A DNA stretch of 12,717 nucleotides from Bacteroidota bacterium (GCA_030706105.1 JAUZPC010000042.1:1-12717), one strand, 5' to 3'. Shown: positions 1 to 8,400, counted from the first letter of the stretch. Notes: generated from the letters alone by a model not told the origin. Made by a program: numbers and translations.

Positions 1-86
1 AAATCGATAAAGAAAATGCTGCTGCTGCATTAACTTATTTAAGCACGATTTTGTTAGACAAAAAATATTTGCACATAAAATTGTAA
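1..86 (+). CDS. C-terminal end of an unidentified protein (partial)
   Basis: From base 3 a plus-strand frame is open for 27 codons and ends in TAA at 84-86. Its product ends in a short helical-looking stretch (AAAALTYLSTILLDKKYLHI). The other two plus frames stop at once. A hairpin terminator follows 14 nt after the stop, as expected for a real gene end. The fragment is too short to assign a family or function, and the start lies outside the window. Confidence 0.45.
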   Translation, partial: IDKENAAAALTYLSTILLDKKYLHIKL

Positions 87-99
87 TATATGAAGAGAT

Positions 100-127
100 A
101 TAAGGCGGAATTTTTATTCTGCCTTAT
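100..127. terminator. Hairpin terminator between convergent genes
   Basis: An 11-bp stem is formed by ATAAGGCGGAA (100-110) and TTCTGCCTTAT (117-127) around a six-base loop, and is followed by the T-rich run TGATTTTACTT. The one imperfect position is a G-U pair in the plus-strand RNA but an A-C mismatch in the minus-strand RNA, so it should work best for the gene ending at 86. It also lies just past the stop of the convergent gene at 133-504 and may serve both. Confidence 0.65.
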
Positions 128-132
128 TGATT

Positions 133-504
133 TTACTTATAGTAGTTCTTTTTGTAAAGCTTAGTTCCTTTTAATCTTTCATCGCCTATTTCATTTACTA
201 TGTAGTGTTTCTCAGGTTTTCCGTTAACTTCAATAACTTCATATCCTACAATGCCTTTCTTAATTAGCTCAGAAAGCATTTTAAGGAACTCCTTTTTCTC
301 TCCTTCGTTTAAGTCATCTATATTCAGGCGGTCAGATTTACCCAAATTAAGGAAATCATCAATTCTGGCAAAAGCTTTTGAAGTATTTGAAATTTCAGAC
401 GAGTCTTTTACTGTGCCGTGTAAAGGCTCGTTTTCCTTAGTTGTTTTACCTGTCGCAGTTTGAAAGATAAAGGCATTTGGTTTTTTGGTTATTAGGTTTA
501 TCAT
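133..504 (-). CDS. Small hypothetical protein, 123 residues
   Basis: I do not recognise this protein. It has no signal peptide or membrane segment and is rich in Lys and Glu. The first 50 or so residues look polar and disordered. Residues 64-84 (EGEKKEFLKMLSELIKKGIV) look like an amphipathic helix. They are followed by a strand-turn-strand region (GYEVIEVNGKPEKHYIVNEI), an order that resembles a helix plus wing of a winged-helix fold; that comparison is only a guess from sequence character. The start is supported by AAAAGGAAAC about 6 nt upstream of the ATG, one of the clearer ribosome binding sites here. The gene is divergent from the acylase gene at 698 and convergent with the fragment ending at 86. 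The overlapping 70-residue plus-strand frame was judged a shadow, because only the minus frame has this binding site and a plausible soluble composition. Confidence 0.7.
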   Translation of the reverse strand: MINLITKKPNAFIFQTATGKTTKENEPLHGTVKDSSEISNTSKAFARIDDFLNLGKSDRLNIDDLNEGEKKEFLKMLSELIKKGIVGYEVIEVNGKPEKHYIVNEIGDERLKGTKLYKKNYYK

Positions 505-541
505 GATGTTGTTTCCTTTTAAGATAATCGAAAAAAGTATG

Positions 542-575
542 GGAAAATTTAATCAAGGCTTGGATTAAAATTCCT
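542..575. repeat. Interrupted palindrome between divergent genes
   Basis: TTTAATC (548-554) is repeated inverted as GATTAAA (563-569) around an eight-base spacer. With a mismatch and one bulge, pairing can extend to GG/CC at the outer edges. The position, about 40 nt upstream of the minus gene start and 130 nt upstream of the acylase start, fits an operator for a dimeric regulator. It could also be a chance structure in AT-rich DNA. No T-run follows, so it is not a typical terminator. Confidence 0.3.
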
Positions 576-697
576 AAGCATTGTTGGTATCTGCAATCCT
601 TCATTGAGAAAGGGTTGTTCCAAAATTTTATAGTAGAAGTAAACCATATTAATTTGATATATTTACAATCTAAAATTTTATTCTAATCTAGAAATAA

Positions 698-3145
698 ATG
701 CAAAATAGAATCAGAATTGCACTTACGGTTTCTGTTACAGTTTTAATAATTGCCCTGATAGCATCAGCAGTATTTAACAGAGCTTTAAAGAAATCATTGC
801 CCGAATATGAAGGGGAAGTCTATGCTCAGAATATCAAGGATAATATTGATATTTACAGAGATAGCGCTGCAATTCCATATATCGTTGCTAAGAATGATGA
901 AGACGCTGCCTTTGGCCTTGGTTATCTGCACGCGCAGGAGAGATTATTCCAGATGGATTTGTTAAGGCGCTCTGCAGAAGGCAGATTGTCTGAAGTTTTT
1001 GGCACACGAACTTTGCCCTTTGATGAAATGTTTCTTACTGTCGGGATAAAACGATTTGCACAAGAAAGTATATCGAAACTAAATCCTGAAGCATTAAAAA
1101 TACTTAAAGCATATTCGAATGGTGTTAATGAATATATTCATAGCCAAAAAGGGAAATACCCAGTTGAATTTGATGTGCTTGGCTATGAGCCATATGATTG
1201 GAAACCTGAGCATAGTTTAATGATTATTAGGATGATGGCCTGGAACTTAAATTTAAGCTGGTGGACCGATTTTGCTTTTATTAAACTGGTTAAATCTTTA
1301 GGCGAAGAAAAAGTTAAAGAGATTTATCCGGATTATCCAGAAAATGCCCCTTTTATTGTTCCTTCGTCCAATGAAGTAAAGGATATTAATACCTCTATGG
1401 CAGAAGTTGATAAAAATTTCAGGGAATTTATTGGCTCCAGTGGATCCCATATAGGAAGTAACAATTGGGTAGTGGACGGGAAAAAGTCGGTTAGCGGGAA
1501 ACCTATTATTGCAAATGATCCTCATCTTGGTTTTAACATGCCCGGATTTTGGTATGCTGCAGTTATCAAAGCTCCTAATTGGGATGCTGCCGGTGTAACG
1601 TTGCCGGGTACTCCTTGCATTGCTATAGGTAAAAACAATAATATATCCTGGGTGTTCACTAATGTAATGGCTGACGATGCCGATTTTTATCAGGAAACTT
1701 TGGATGCAAAGAAGCAGAAATATTTCTGTGATAACGAATGGCATGACTTGAAAAAAATTAGGGAAGTGATAAAAGTTAAGGATTCATCAGATGTTGCTAT
1801 TGAAATTAAACTGACTCACCGGGGACCTCTTATTGATGCTGTTCATCCTTTTAATATAGTATATAAGGGAGATGAAAATAAAGTAAAGTTTGTAAGTATG
1901 AGATGGACTGGTAATGACTTCAGTGATGAACTGTATTCACTTATTAGAATTAACAAAGCCCAAAACTTTGGTGAATTTAAGCAGGCCGTACAAAACTTCT
2001 CAGTCCCGGGGCAAAATTTTGTTTATGGAGATAAACAGGGCAATATCGGTTATGTGTTTGGCGCCAGATTACCTGTAAGAGATAACAGCAGCCCAACAAT
2101 GATATTTGACGGTTCGAGTTCTAAAAATGATTGGAAAGGGTTTGTGCCTTTTAATGAAGTCCCGGTACTTTATAATCCGGGAGAAGACTTCATAGCAACT
2201 GCTAATAATAAAACAGTGGCTGATTTCAGATATCATATCTCAAATATATGGGAACCTTCATCCCGAATAGTGAGAATTAAGGAATTACTAAGATCAAAGG
2301 ATAAGCATTCAGTAAATGATTTTATGAATTATCAGATGGACCAGTTTTCACCTTATGCAAGAGAAATTACAAAAGAAATACTGAGCGCATTTGAAGGTAT
2401 CAGTATAAAAGATCCCAATCTTAAACTTACTTTGGATTTACTTGCTAAATGGGACTGTAATATTGATAAAGGCAGCCAATCGGCTGCTATTTATGAGGTT
2501 TTTCTAACTCAATTTTTCCAGAACGTTTTTCTCGATAAAATGGGGTCATCTCTATATAATGATTTTGTTACTGTTGCAAATTTGCCATACCGCAGCATTG
2601 TTAAGCTAATGGCAAATCCAAACTCAGATTGGTTTGATATCAAGAAGACACAGGTACGGGAAGATAAAAAAGCAAATATCCGGAAAAGTATGGCAGATGC
2701 ACTCTCTTTTTTAGAAAACAGAATGGGAGATAATCTTACTTATTGGCAGTGGGGTAGTTTGCATAAAGGATTATTTAAACATACTTTTGCAAGTACAAGT
2801 TCTTTTGTTGATAAAAAAGTGAATATTGGCCCCTTTGAGCTGGGGGGTGACGGTACAACAATCTTTAACACCGAGTATTCATTTAATACAGAAAAAACCG
2901 GCAGTACAGCTTTTGACCATGAGCCATTTGAAGGTTATTTAGGACCCTCGATGAGGTTTGTTTATGATTTTGCAAATCCGGATGAGTTTTATCTGGTTTT
3001 AACATCCGGGCAGTCCGGTAATATATTAAGTCCGCATTATAAAGATCAATTTGAAATGTGGCTTACAGGAAAATATCTAAAAATAAATACAAATATAGAA
3101 TCAATTAAACGAAACAAAGTTTTAACGATACTAAAGCAAAGTTAA
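698..3145 (+). CDS. Penicillin acylase family Ntn hydrolase, membrane-anchored
   Basis: This is an 815-residue member of the penicillin amidase family (N-terminal nucleophile hydrolases), which cleave amide bonds in acylated small molecules such as penicillins and acyl-homoserine lactones. Family members mature by autocatalytic cleavage into alpha and beta chains. Residues 6-26 form a hydrophobic segment, either a signal peptide or an anchor; no lipobox Cys is seen. The alpha-chain region includes GLGYLHAQERLFQMDLLRR (73-91). The expected cleavage site and nucleophile are in IGSNNWVV, with Ser254 becoming the beta-chain N-terminus, followed by SGKPIIANDPHLG. Other family marks are GDKQGNIGYV (444-453), TANNKT (501-506, probable oxyanion-hole Asn), SSRIVRI (521-527), GGDGTT near residue 725 and SGQSGNILSPHYKDQ near the end. 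Length and motifs indicate an intact enzyme acting outside the cytoplasm. The substrate cannot be read from sequence. No good Shine-Dalgarno precedes the ATG. metF follows after 26 nt. Confidence 0.93.
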   Translation: MQNRIRIALTVSVTVLIIALIASAVFNRALKKSLPEYEGEVYAQNIKDNIDIYRDSAAIPYIVAKNDEDAAFGLGYLHAQERLFQMDLLRRSAEGRLSEVFGTRTLPFDEMFLTVGIKRFAQESISKLNPEALKILKAYSNGVNEYIHSQKGKYPVEFDVLGYEPYDWKPEHSLMIIRMMAWNLNLSWWTDFAFIKLVKSLGEEKVKEIYPDYPENAPFIVPSSNEVKDINTSMAEVDKNFREFIGSSGSHIGSNNWVVDGKKSVSGKPIIANDPHLGFNMPGFWYAAVIKAPNWDAAGVTLPGTPCIAIGKNNNISWVFTNVMADDADFYQETLDAKKQKYFCDNEWHDLKKIREVIKVKDSSDVAIEIKLTHRGPLIDAVHPFNIVYKGDENKVKFVSMRWTGNDFSDELYSLIRINKAQNFGEFKQAVQNFSVPGQNFVYGDKQGNIGYVFGARLPVRDNSSPTMIFDGSSSKNDWKGFVPFNEVPVLYNPGEDFIATANNKTVADFRYHISNIWEPSSRIVRIKELLRSKDKHSVNDFMNYQMDQFSPYAREITKEILSAFEGISIKDPNLKLTLDLLAKWDCNIDKGSQSAAIYEVFLTQFFQNVFLDKMGSSLYNDFVTVANLPYRSIVKLMANPNSDWFDIKKTQVREDKKANIRKSMADALSFLENRMGDNLTYWQWGSLHKGLFKHTFASTSSFVDKKVNIGPFELGGDGTTIFNTEYSFNTEKTGSTAFDHEPFEGYLGPSMRFVYDFANPDEFYLVLTSGQSGNILSPHYKDQFEMWLTGKYLKINTNIESIKRNKVLTILKQS

Positions 3146-3171
3146 AAATAATATTAGATTAAGAAAATACT

Positions 3172-4128
3172 ATGAAAGTAATAGAGCACTTAGACAAAGC
3201 AACCGAGCCATTAATCAGTTTTGAATTGATACCTCCAAAGAGAGGGGGAGATCTAAAAAGTCTTCTTAGTGTTATTGATGATATAGCAAAGTTCAATCCT
3301 CCGTTTATCGATATTACAAGCCATTCGGCTGAAGTATATTATGAGGAAACGAATACAGGAATAAAAAAGCGGATTAAGCGGAAGAGACCGGGTACGTTGG
3401 GCATTTGCGCTCTTATCCAGCATAAATATAATATTGATACGGTACCCCACATATTAACCAAAGGGTTTACGCGCGAAGAGACAGAAGACTTTTTGATAGA
3501 ACTGAGTTATTTGGGTATTGAAAATTTGCTTGCTATCCGCGGAGATGAAAATGGTTTTGATAAACCAATTCCTACAGGGAAAAGTGCAAATAAATATGCT
3601 GCAGATTTAGTGAGACAAATATCAGATATGAACAAAGGGAAATATCTGGAGGAAAACCTGCTTGATGCAATGCCTTCAAACTTTTGTGTAGGTGTGGGCG
3701 GCTATCCGGAAAAGCATTATGAAGCACCCAATCTTAAAATGGATGTCCATTTTACAAAAGAAAAGATTACAGCCGGGGCCGATTATGTGGTAACCCAAAT
3801 GTTCTTTGATAATAAAGTTTATTTTGATTATGTGGATTTATGCCGTCAGGAGGGGATTACGGTTCCAATTATCCCCGGCCTTAAGATCATTACTAATAAA
3901 TCTCATCTTGTTAATATTCCAAAGAATTTTTATATAAACATTCCGTCGGATTTAACGGATGAAGTGATGGCAGCAAAACCTGAGCATGTTCTTGCAATAG
4001 GTGTTGAATGGGCAGCCAGGCAAGTTGAAGAATTGCTGAATAGAAATGTTCCCAGCGTTCATTTCTATATTATGCAAAACTCAAAACCCGTTGTTAAACT
4101 GATGGAAAAATTAAATTTATTTAAATAA
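3172..4128 (+). CDS. metF: Methylenetetrahydrofolate reductase
   Basis: MetF reduces 5,10-methylenetetrahydrofolate to 5-methyltetrahydrofolate, the methyl donor for methionine synthesis, using FAD in a cytoplasmic TIM barrel. At 318 residues the length is normal for a bacterial MetF, with no eukaryotic-type regulatory domain. Visible family marks are SFELIPPKRG (16-25, with the conserved acidic residue Glu18), the flavin-binding stretch NLLAIRGDEN (118-127, Asp125), CVGVGGYPEKH (172-182), GADYVVTQMFFD (202-213, with substrate-binding Gln209), IPIIPGLK-type sequence near 232-238 and VHFYIMQ near the C-terminus. It lies 26 nt after the acylase gene and 6 nt before the oxidoreductase gene, so it is probably part of one transcript. 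Neither a methionine synthase gene nor a SAM riboswitch is seen nearby. Confidence 0.96.
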   Translation: MKVIEHLDKATEPLISFELIPPKRGGDLKSLLSVIDDIAKFNPPFIDITSHSAEVYYEETNTGIKKRIKRKRPGTLGICALIQHKYNIDTVPHILTKGFTREETEDFLIELSYLGIENLLAIRGDENGFDKPIPTGKSANKYAADLVRQISDMNKGKYLEENLLDAMPSNFCVGVGGYPEKHYEAPNLKMDVHFTKEKITAGADYVVTQMFFDNKVYFDYVDLCRQEGITVPIIPGLKIITNKSHLVNIPKNFYINIPSDLTDEVMAAKPEHVLAIGVEWAARQVEELLNRNVPSVHFYIMQNSKPVVKLMEKLNLFK

Positions 4129-4134
4129 AATAAT

Positions 4135-5160
4135 ATGAATATACCTGATATAAAGATAAGTTTACCTAAATTAAAAAATGATCGTAAAAAATTAAAATGG
4201 GGTGTCGCTGGGTTAGGCAGATATTCTGATCTTACATTTATACCTGCACTTCTATTATGTAGGAAAAGTAGGCTTGTCTCAGTATTTAGCAGAACACCAG
4301 AAAGAGCTAAGGCAGTTGCAGAAAAATATGCAGTACCCGAAAATTTTTCTAACTATAGCGAATTTCTTAAATCAGATATCCAGGCAGTATATGTCGGAAG
4401 TGCAAATAATAAACATATAGAGGATGTTATCAAGGCGGCCGAAGCGGGTAAGCATATATTATGTGAAAAACCATTAGCTTTATCTTCTGCGGAAGCCGAA
4501 GAGATGATTCGAATTTGTGAAAAAAACAATGTACAGCTTGCTGTAAACTATACGCAAAGATTTCATCCTGTTACGGTTAAGGCGAAAGAGTTAATTGATG
4601 CCGGTTTCATCGGTAAAATTGTATCTATCAGTGCAAACTTCAATTCATATTTTCCGCCTGATAATAATTTCCGGTTTACAAAGCAAGAGTCCGGCGGCGG
4701 CGCGTTAAGAGACATCGGTACGCATATTATTGATCTGCTTAGATTTTTTGGCGGGGAAATAAACAGTATCCAGGGTGTTTGCGATAACGTTATTTTCAAT
4801 TACGACGTTGATGATTATTCAGCCGGGATTGTAAATTTTAAAAACGGAGGCCACGGTGTTTTTACTGTTTCCTTTAATACAAAAAAGGCATTTAACAGAA
4901 TTGAGATTTTAGGACATTCAGGAGCTATATGCATAGAGAACCTTATCTCAAACAAACATCAGCCTGCACTCCTTACTCTGATGCATGAAAATGAGGGAAA
5001 GAAAGTTTTCAAAAAAAGAGGTAACAAGTTAGTGCATTTAATTAAAGCACTGCAAGTTCCTTTCTTAAATAATACAACTCCGCCTATTACAGGTTATGAT
5101 GGTTTAATAAATCTTAGATTAATGGAAGAATTGGAAAGAAGATGGACAAATCTGAAATAG
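4135..5160 (+). CDS. Gfo/Idh/MocA family NAD(P)-dependent oxidoreductase
   Basis: This 341-residue protein belongs to the glucose-fructose oxidoreductase/inositol dehydrogenase/MocA family, which oxidises or reduces hydroxyl groups of sugars, inositols and related compounds. The N-terminal Rossmann domain carries the dinucleotide-binding loop GVAGLGRYSD (23-32). The family signature CEKPLALSSAEAEEM follows at 110-124, with catalytic Lys112. The C-terminal alpha/beta domain contains GGGALRDIGTHIIDLLRFFGG (187-207), where Asp193 and His197 match the usual catalytic pair. The first 20 residues are a basic extension before the Rossmann fold. The gene starts 6 nt after metF, and its last 19 nt overlap the aldolase-family gene, which suggests translational coupling and perhaps a shared pathway. 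The substrate is not predictable. Confidence 0.92.
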   Translation: MNIPDIKISLPKLKNDRKKLKWGVAGLGRYSDLTFIPALLLCRKSRLVSVFSRTPERAKAVAEKYAVPENFSNYSEFLKSDIQAVYVGSANNKHIEDVIKAAEAGKHILCEKPLALSSAEAEEMIRICEKNNVQLAVNYTQRFHPVTVKAKELIDAGFIGKIVSISANFNSYFPPDNNFRFTKQESGGGALRDIGTHIIDLLRFFGGEINSIQGVCDNVIFNYDVDDYSAGIVNFKNGGHGVFTVSFNTKKAFNRIEILGHSGAICIENLISNKHQPALLTLMHENEGKKVFKKRGNKLVHLIKALQVPFLNNTTPPITGYDGLINLRLMEELERRWTNLK

Positions 5161-5795
5161 TTTCAATCTGCCATAGAGTGTATGAGAAAGGATTTGTTGC
5201 AGCAACCGATGGAAATATCTCAGCCGTAAATGACAGAGGAACGATTTACATTACAAGATCTGCTGTATGTAAGGGAGAAGTTGAAGAAAAAGATATACTT
5301 GAGATAGATTTTGAAGGTCAGCTGATTTCCGGGACAGGTAAAGTTACAACGGAAAACAAACTGCATCTGTTTGTTTATGCAAACAGAAAAGAGGTTAAAG
5401 CTGTAGTGCATTGCCACCCGGTATATACTTCAGCTTTTGCGGTTGCGGGAAAACCAATTGACCATTACATATTGCCCGAGGTAATATTAAGTTTGGGGAA
5501 GATATCCCTATGTGAGTACGGTTCTCCCGGAATAGACGAACTCCCACTTTCAATAAAACCTTTTGTCGGGGAAAGCAATGCTTTTATTCTAAAAAACCAT
5601 GGGGCTTTAACAATTGGCGAATCTTTAAAGCAAGCTTATTATAGGATGGAAAAGCTTGAGCATACTGCTAAGATTCAGTTGATGGCCTTATCGTTAGGTG
5701 GGGCGCAAAAAATACCAGAAGATAAAATTCAAAAGCTAATCAGTTATGCAAAAGAAGTATATGGTGTTGACATAAATAAAAATATATTTAAATAG
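5142..5795 (+). CDS. Class II aldolase/adducin family protein
   Basis: This 217-residue protein has the fold of L-fuculose-phosphate aldolase, L-ribulose-5-phosphate 4-epimerase and methylthioribulose-1-phosphate dehydratase. It has the full zinc-site set: His90 and His92 in VVHCHPVY, His153 in KNHGAL, and Glu71 in TTENKLHL as the likely acid/base. The phosphate-binding region is represented by TDGNISAV (22-29). These residues indicate an active metal-dependent lyase or epimerase on a phosphorylated sugar. Which reaction is undecided: FucA-like aldolase, AraD-like epimerase or MtnB-like dehydratase are all possible. The start is placed at the ATG inside the upstream gene because GGAAAG lies just before it and the encoded N-terminus (MDKSEIVSICHRVYEKGFV) matches the family start. 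The 19-nt overlap with the Gfo/Idh gene suggests coupled translation. Confidence 0.9.
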   Translation: MDKSEIVSICHRVYEKGFVAATDGNISAVNDRGTIYITRSAVCKGEVEEKDILEIDFEGQLISGTGKVTTENKLHLFVYANRKEVKAVVHCHPVYTSAFAVAGKPIDHYILPEVILSLGKISLCEYGSPGIDELPLSIKPFVGESNAFILKNHGALTIGESLKQAYYRMEKLEHTAKIQLMALSLGGAQKIPEDKIQKLISYAKEVYGVDINKNIFK

Positions 5796-5804
5796 AATTA
5801 AGAA

Positions 5805-6806
5805 ATGACAAATAAAAAATTAAACATAGCATTATTATTAGGAGGGACTTCTCCTGAGCGTTCGGTTTCCAAAGCTTCAGCTGCTTCAATTTATCCGGTA
5901 CTAAAAGATTTAGGACATAATGTTACATTAATTGATCCTGCATATGGTGCAAATCAGCCTAAGGATGAGATAGATTTTTTTAAAGAAGATGATTATACCG
6001 AATGTACAGACAGAAATTATATTGAGGCTATAAATAGCAGCCTTTTTGATAATATCGACCTTGCGTTTTTAGCTTTACACGGAAAGCATGGAGAAGATGG
6101 GACAGTACAGGCGTTGTTGGAGTTGAGAGGAATTAAATATACAGGCTCAAAAGTATTATCCAGTTCAATTTCCATGGATAAAATAATGTCAAAGATATTA
6201 TTCGGGCATTATGATATACAAACCCCTAAATGGTTTTCTATAAACAATAGTTCGTTCAATATCCAAGAGGCTGAAACTCAAATTGATGAAATTGTAAAAT
6301 ATCCCTGTGTAATTAAACCGGCTGACCAGGGCTCAACAGTCGGCCTATCAATATGTAATGAAAGAGGGGAAATAATAGATGCATTTAACCTGGCTTTTAA
6401 GTTTGCGGACAAAGTACTTGTTGAAGAATATATAGATGGATACGAAATGACTGTGGCAGTTGTAGAAACGCAAACGTTGCCCGTTCTTGAGATTAAACCT
6501 AAGCATGCCTTATATGATTATGAATGTAAGTACACTACCGGCATGAGTAATTATATTGTACCGGCGGAAATATCAGAAGAAACCTCACTGCTCCTGCAGG
6601 AGCAGGCTTTATTAGCTTTTAATGCTTTGGGCTGTACGGGTTATGGCAGAGTTGATTTTAGGGTATCAAAAGAATATCAGCCATACTGCCTTGAAGTTAA
6701 TACACTTCCCGGTATGACCTCTACGAGTTTGGTCCCTAAAATGGCAAAAGCTGCCGGGATTTCTTTTGAGGCTTTAATTGAACGGATAATTGATTTGAGC
6801 TTGTAA
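5805..6806 (+). CDS. ddl: D-alanine-D-alanine ligase
   Basis: Ddl joins two D-alanines with ATP to make the dipeptide that ends the peptidoglycan stem peptide; it is a cytoplasmic ATP-grasp enzyme. At 333 residues it is of typical length. Visible marks are the first D-Ala site loop GGTSPERSVS (13-22), LHGKHGEDGTVQ (91-102), ATP-binding Lys171 in VIKPADQGSTVG, VEEYIDGYE (206-214), CKYTTGMSNY (241-250) and the Mg-binding EVNTLPGMTSTS (297-308) with Asp284 upstream. The Tyr in the omega-loop region (KY, 242-243) is what D-Ala-D-Ala ligases have, where VanA-type D-Ala-D-Lac ligases have His, so D-Ala is the expected product. It begins 9 nt after the aldolase-family gene. Its stop codon overlaps the next start (TAATG), placing wall synthesis next to a division gene. 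Confidence 0.96.
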   Translation: MTNKKLNIALLLGGTSPERSVSKASAASIYPVLKDLGHNVTLIDPAYGANQPKDEIDFFKEDDYTECTDRNYIEAINSSLFDNIDLAFLALHGKHGEDGTVQALLELRGIKYTGSKVLSSSISMDKIMSKILFGHYDIQTPKWFSINNSSFNIQEAETQIDEIVKYPCVIKPADQGSTVGLSICNERGEIIDAFNLAFKFADKVLVEEYIDGYEMTVAVVETQTLPVLEIKPKHALYDYECKYTTGMSNYIVPAEISEETSLLLQEQALLAFNALGCTGYGRVDFRVSKEYQPYCLEVNTLPGMTSTSLVPKMAKAAGISFEALIERIIDLSL

Positions 6807-7105
6807 TGAAAGGAAATGCACCAAAAAAAATACTGTACTTAGCCGGCTTAGTCATGATTATTGCAGGGATTCTTTATATCTGTTTTAATGAAAATGGTTT
6901 GCTAAAACTGTTGAAACTGAAAAGTGAAGTGACGGAGTTAAAAGAACAGATAAAAGCAAAGGAAGAGATCAATAAAAAGCTGGTAGGGGAAATTGATTCG
7001 CTAAAGAGAAATGTCCCTTCTAAAGTTGAACAGGTTGCACGCGAAAAGTATAAGATGCTGAAATCAAACGAAAAAGTTTTTGAAATTCAGGTTAAAGATA
7101 AATAA
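6806..7105 (+). CDS. Septum formation initiator, FtsB/DivIC family
   Basis: This 99-residue bitopic membrane protein has the standard FtsB/DivIC layout: a short basic cytoplasmic tail (MKGNAPKK), one membrane helix at about 9-27, a coiled coil at about 34-68 (LKLKSEVTELKEQIKAKEEI), and the conserved end motif EQVAREKYKMLKSNEKVFEI. Proteins of this family form a complex with FtsL- and FtsQ-type proteins that activates septal peptidoglycan synthesis. The ATG overlaps the ddl stop as TAATG, and its own stop overlaps the rarA start in the same way, so translation of all three is probably coupled by termination-reinitiation. No separate Shine-Dalgarno is seen, which agrees with this. The family is clear; whether to call it ftsB or divIC is convention. 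Confidence 0.87.
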   Translation: MKGNAPKKILYLAGLVMIIAGILYICFNENGLLKLLKLKSEVTELKEQIKAKEEINKKLVGEIDSLKRNVPSKVEQVAREKYKMLKSNEKVFEIQVKDK

Positions 7106-8400
7106 TGCAAAAATTTAACTTACCTACAATTCCTTTAGCTGAGAGAATTCGCCCTAAGGTATTAGATGATATAAAAGGACAGGACAAAATCTTAGGCAAA
7201 GGAAGGCCAATCAGGCAGATGATTGAGACTGACACTCTTAGTTCTTTTATCCTTTGGGGTCCTCCGGGGACGGGGAAAACCACAATTGCAAAATTAATAT
7301 CAGAGTATTCAAATGCAGATTTTCATCAAATAAATGCCGTTTCTTCAGGGGTTAGAGACATACGGGCTATATTTGAGATCGCCAAGGAAAACAACCTGGC
7401 AAATAAAAGGACGATACTTTTTATTGATGAGATCCATCGCTTTAATAAAGCACAGCAGGATGCATTACTCAATTCGGTTGAGTCTGGCTTGATTATACTA
7501 ATTGGCGCAACTACAGAGAATCCATCATTTGAGGTTATTCCTGCTTTGCGCTCAAGAGTAAGGATATTTGTTCTTAATGATTTAGGGAAAGAGGATTTAA
7601 CTGCAATTCTGGAGTATGCTCTAAAGAATGATGAATTGCTTTCCCGGTTAAGTATAAAAGAAATTGATTATGACTTTTTAATATACTTATCAGGGGGGGA
7701 TGCACGTTCTTTACTAAATATATTTGAGGCAAGCGTTATTCAGGAACTTGGTAATGAAGAGATAAAAATAACAAAAGAAGTTCTTGAGAATGCTGTTCAA
7801 AAGAAAAATATTATTTATGATAAAGCTGGTGAAGAGCATTACAACATAATATCTGCATTTATAAAAAGCATAAGAGGGAGTGACCCCGATGCGGCTTTAT
7901 ATTGGATGGCGAGAATGCTGGATGGCGGGGAGGATCCATTATTTATTGCAAGAAGGATGATTGTGCTTGCCGCTGAAGATATAGGTAATGCCTCGGTAAA
8001 CGGTTTAGTACTTGCAGAAGCTGCATTTTCTGCTGTTGATAAAATAGGGATGCCCGAAGCCAGGATAGTCTTGGCTCAGTGTGCAACTTATTTGGCTTCA
8101 TGTCCTAAAAGTAATGCTGCTTATATGGGTATAGAAAAAGCCTTTCAGGATGTAAGGAATAACGAACTCTATCCGGTACCCCTTCATTTAAGAAATGCAC
8201 CTACAAAATTAATGAAAGACCTGAGTTATGGCAAAGAGTATAAATATGCACACGAATTTCAAAATCATTTTGTAGAAGAAAATTATTTTCCTGTTGAGAT
8301 GAAAGGAAAACAATATTATTTTCCAACAGAAAACGGGCAGGAAAAGAATCTGAAAGATAGATTAAAATTCCTATGGAAGAAGTTGAAAAAGTACGAGTGA
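7105..8400 (+). CDS. rarA: Replication-associated recombination protein A (AAA+ ATPase)
   Basis: RarA (MgsA) is a clamp-loader-related AAA+ ATPase that acts at stalled replication forks; its eukaryotic relative is WRNIP1. At 431 residues it is complete. Visible marks are LAERIRPKVLDDIKGQD (11-27), Walker A GPPGTGKTT (52-60), Walker B ILFIDEIHRF (104-113), sensor 1 GATTENPSFE (134-143), an arginine finger region LRSRVRIF (148-155) and sensor 2 GGDARSLLN near 198. The C-terminal MgsA domain contains AALYWMARMLDGGEDPLFIARR and AAEDIGNA, followed by the family-typical HLRNAPTKLMKDLSYGKEYKYAHE. It is the last gene of the central run, overlaps the FtsB/DivIC stop by one base and converges on the epimerase gene 59 nt away. 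No strong terminator is visible in that gap. Confidence 0.97.
   Translation: MQKFNLPTIPLAERIRPKVLDDIKGQDKILGKGRPIRQMIETDTLSSFILWGPPGTGKTTIAKLISEYSNADFHQINAVSSGVRDIRAIFEIAKENNLANKRTILFIDEIHRFNKAQQDALLNSVESGLIILIGATTENPSFEVIPALRSRVRIFVLNDLGKEDLTAILEYALKNDELLSRLSIKEIDYDFLIYLSGGDARSLLNIFEASVIQELGNEEIKITKEVLENAVQKKNIIYDKAGEEHYNIISAFIKSIRGSDPDAALYWMARMLDGGEDPLFIARRMIVLAAEDIGNASVNGLVLAEAAFSAVDKIGMPEARIVLAQCATYLASCPKSNAAYMGIEKAFQDVRNNELYPVPLHLRNAPTKLMKDLSYGKEYKYAHEFQNHFVEENYFPVEMKGKQYYFPTENGQEKNLKDRLKFLWKKLKKYE

Noticed and set aside
640..697. Bacteroidota promoter (TAnnTTTG) before the acylase gene
   Set aside because: TTAATTTG near 651 misses the conserved TA, and no matching upstream TTG element is at the right distance.
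1298..1744. 148-codon minus-strand frame inside the acylase gene
   Set aside because: It lies opposite the catalytic core of a well-conserved hydrolase, and its product is of no recognisable type.
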